From assembly GCA_900553155.1 (NCBI GenBank), contig USCM01000155.1, positions 1 to 5,030 on the forward strand: a stretch of 5,030 bases of DNA, read 5' to 3'. This DNA is from an uncultured Prevotella sp. Lineage in GTDB: Bacteria; Bacteroidota; Bacteroidia; Bacteroidales; Bacteroidaceae. The translations under genes and the position numbers were made by a program. Each line of letters starts with the position of its first letter. Position 1 is the stretch's first letter. The notes beneath the pieces were generated by a model. It made no database searches and was not told the DNA's origin. It saw only the letters and a list, made by a program, of their open reading frames with translations. Of the stretch, positions 4,673 to 5,030 are shown piece after piece.

Positions 4673-5030
4673 ATGAAGAATTCGAAGATTTATCCCTGGG
4701 TAGTGGTAGGCCTTCTTGGCGGAGTGGCTCTGCTCAACTACATGGACCGTCAGATGCTCAGCACCATGAAGGATGCCATGCAGATGGACATCCAGGAGTT
4801 GCAGTCGGCTACCAACTTTGGTCGACTTATGGCTGTATTTCTCTGGATATACGGCTTGATGAGCCCAGTGTCGGGCATCATTGCCGACCGTCTTAGCCGC
4901 AAGTGGCTTATCGTAGGCAGCCTCTTGGTATGGTCGTCGGTAACATACCTTATGGGTTTGGCAACCACATTCGACCAGGTGTTCTGGCTCCGCTCGCTTA
5001 TGGGCATTAGCGAGGCACTCTATTTGCCGG
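4673..5030 (+). CDS. nanT: MFS transporter, probable sialic acid permease, N-terminal part (runs off window)
   Basis: The frame is open from an ATG at 4673 to the window edge, giving 119 residues of a major facilitator protein of the inner membrane. The first membrane helix spans about residues 8-25 and runs into NYMDRQMLS (22-30), typical of anion:cation symporter-type MFS proteins that carry sugar acids. A second helix at about 50-71 is followed by the loop motif GIIADRLSRKW (68-78), the MFS motif A (G-x-x-x-D-R-x-x-R-K). Further helices lie at about 79-97 and from 105 on, with LRSLMGISEALYLP at the end. The substrate is inferred from position: in B. fragilis the third gene of nanLET is an MFS sialic acid transporter. 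The gap to the epimerase gene is 164 bases and contains a strong hairpin, so expression may differ from the first two genes. No Shine-Dalgarno sequence precedes the A/T-rich start. The C-terminal part is missing only because the window ends. Confidence 0.85.
   Translation, partial: MKNSKIYPWVVVGLLGGVALLNYMDRQMLSTMKDAMQMDIQELQSATNFGRLMAVFLWIYGLMSPVSGIIADRLSRKWLIVGSLLVWSSVTYLMGLATTFDQVFWLRSLMGISEALYLP

Overview
The window looks like chromosomal DNA from a member of the Bacteroidota, most likely a Bacteroides/Prevotella-type gut or oral bacterium. The promoters fit the unusual Bacteroidota consensus (TTG near -33, about 20 bases, then TAnnTTTG near -7). Start codons lack Shine-Dalgarno sequences and sit behind A/T-rich leaders. 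The gene order matches the nanLET sialic acid operon described in Bacteroides fragilis. The genus is an inference.

Layout. Positions 1-345 (minus strand) hold the N-terminal 115 residues of a protein with a Schlafen/AlbA_2-type domain; its C-terminus lies outside the window. Positions 346-850 carry no gene. They hold a promoter for that gene, a long hairpin, a degenerate array of about 22-bp units and an 18-bp near-palindrome. Positions 851-2041 (minus strand) encode a complete ROK-family winged-helix regulator with a Mlc-like zinc site and no kinase phosphate motif. Positions 2042-2338 form a divergent control region with one good promoter in each direction and an ordered set of inverted TTAGCC/GGCTAA sites. 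On the plus strand follow N-acetylneuraminate lyase (2339-3256), an N-acylglucosamine 2-epimerase of the renin-binding-protein family (about 3324-4508) and the first 119 residues of an MFS transporter (from 4673, running off the window).

How the genes work together. The transporter probably imports sialic acid (Neu5Ac). The lyase splits it into pyruvate and N-acetylmannosamine, and the epimerase turns unphosphorylated ManNAc into GlcNAc. A GlcNAc kinase encoded elsewhere (RokA in B. fragilis) then feeds it into amino-sugar metabolism. This differs from the E. coli route, which uses a ManNAc kinase and a ManNAc-6-P epimerase. The divergent ROK protein is the obvious candidate repressor, and its own -33 element lies inside one arm of the inverted repeat. 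Two intergenic hairpins, before the epimerase and before the transporter, could set the relative expression of the three genes.

The protein-coding content is a known system. The less familiar material is regulatory: the equally spaced operator-like sites, the structured intercistronic leaders and the repeat-rich spacer at 560-785.
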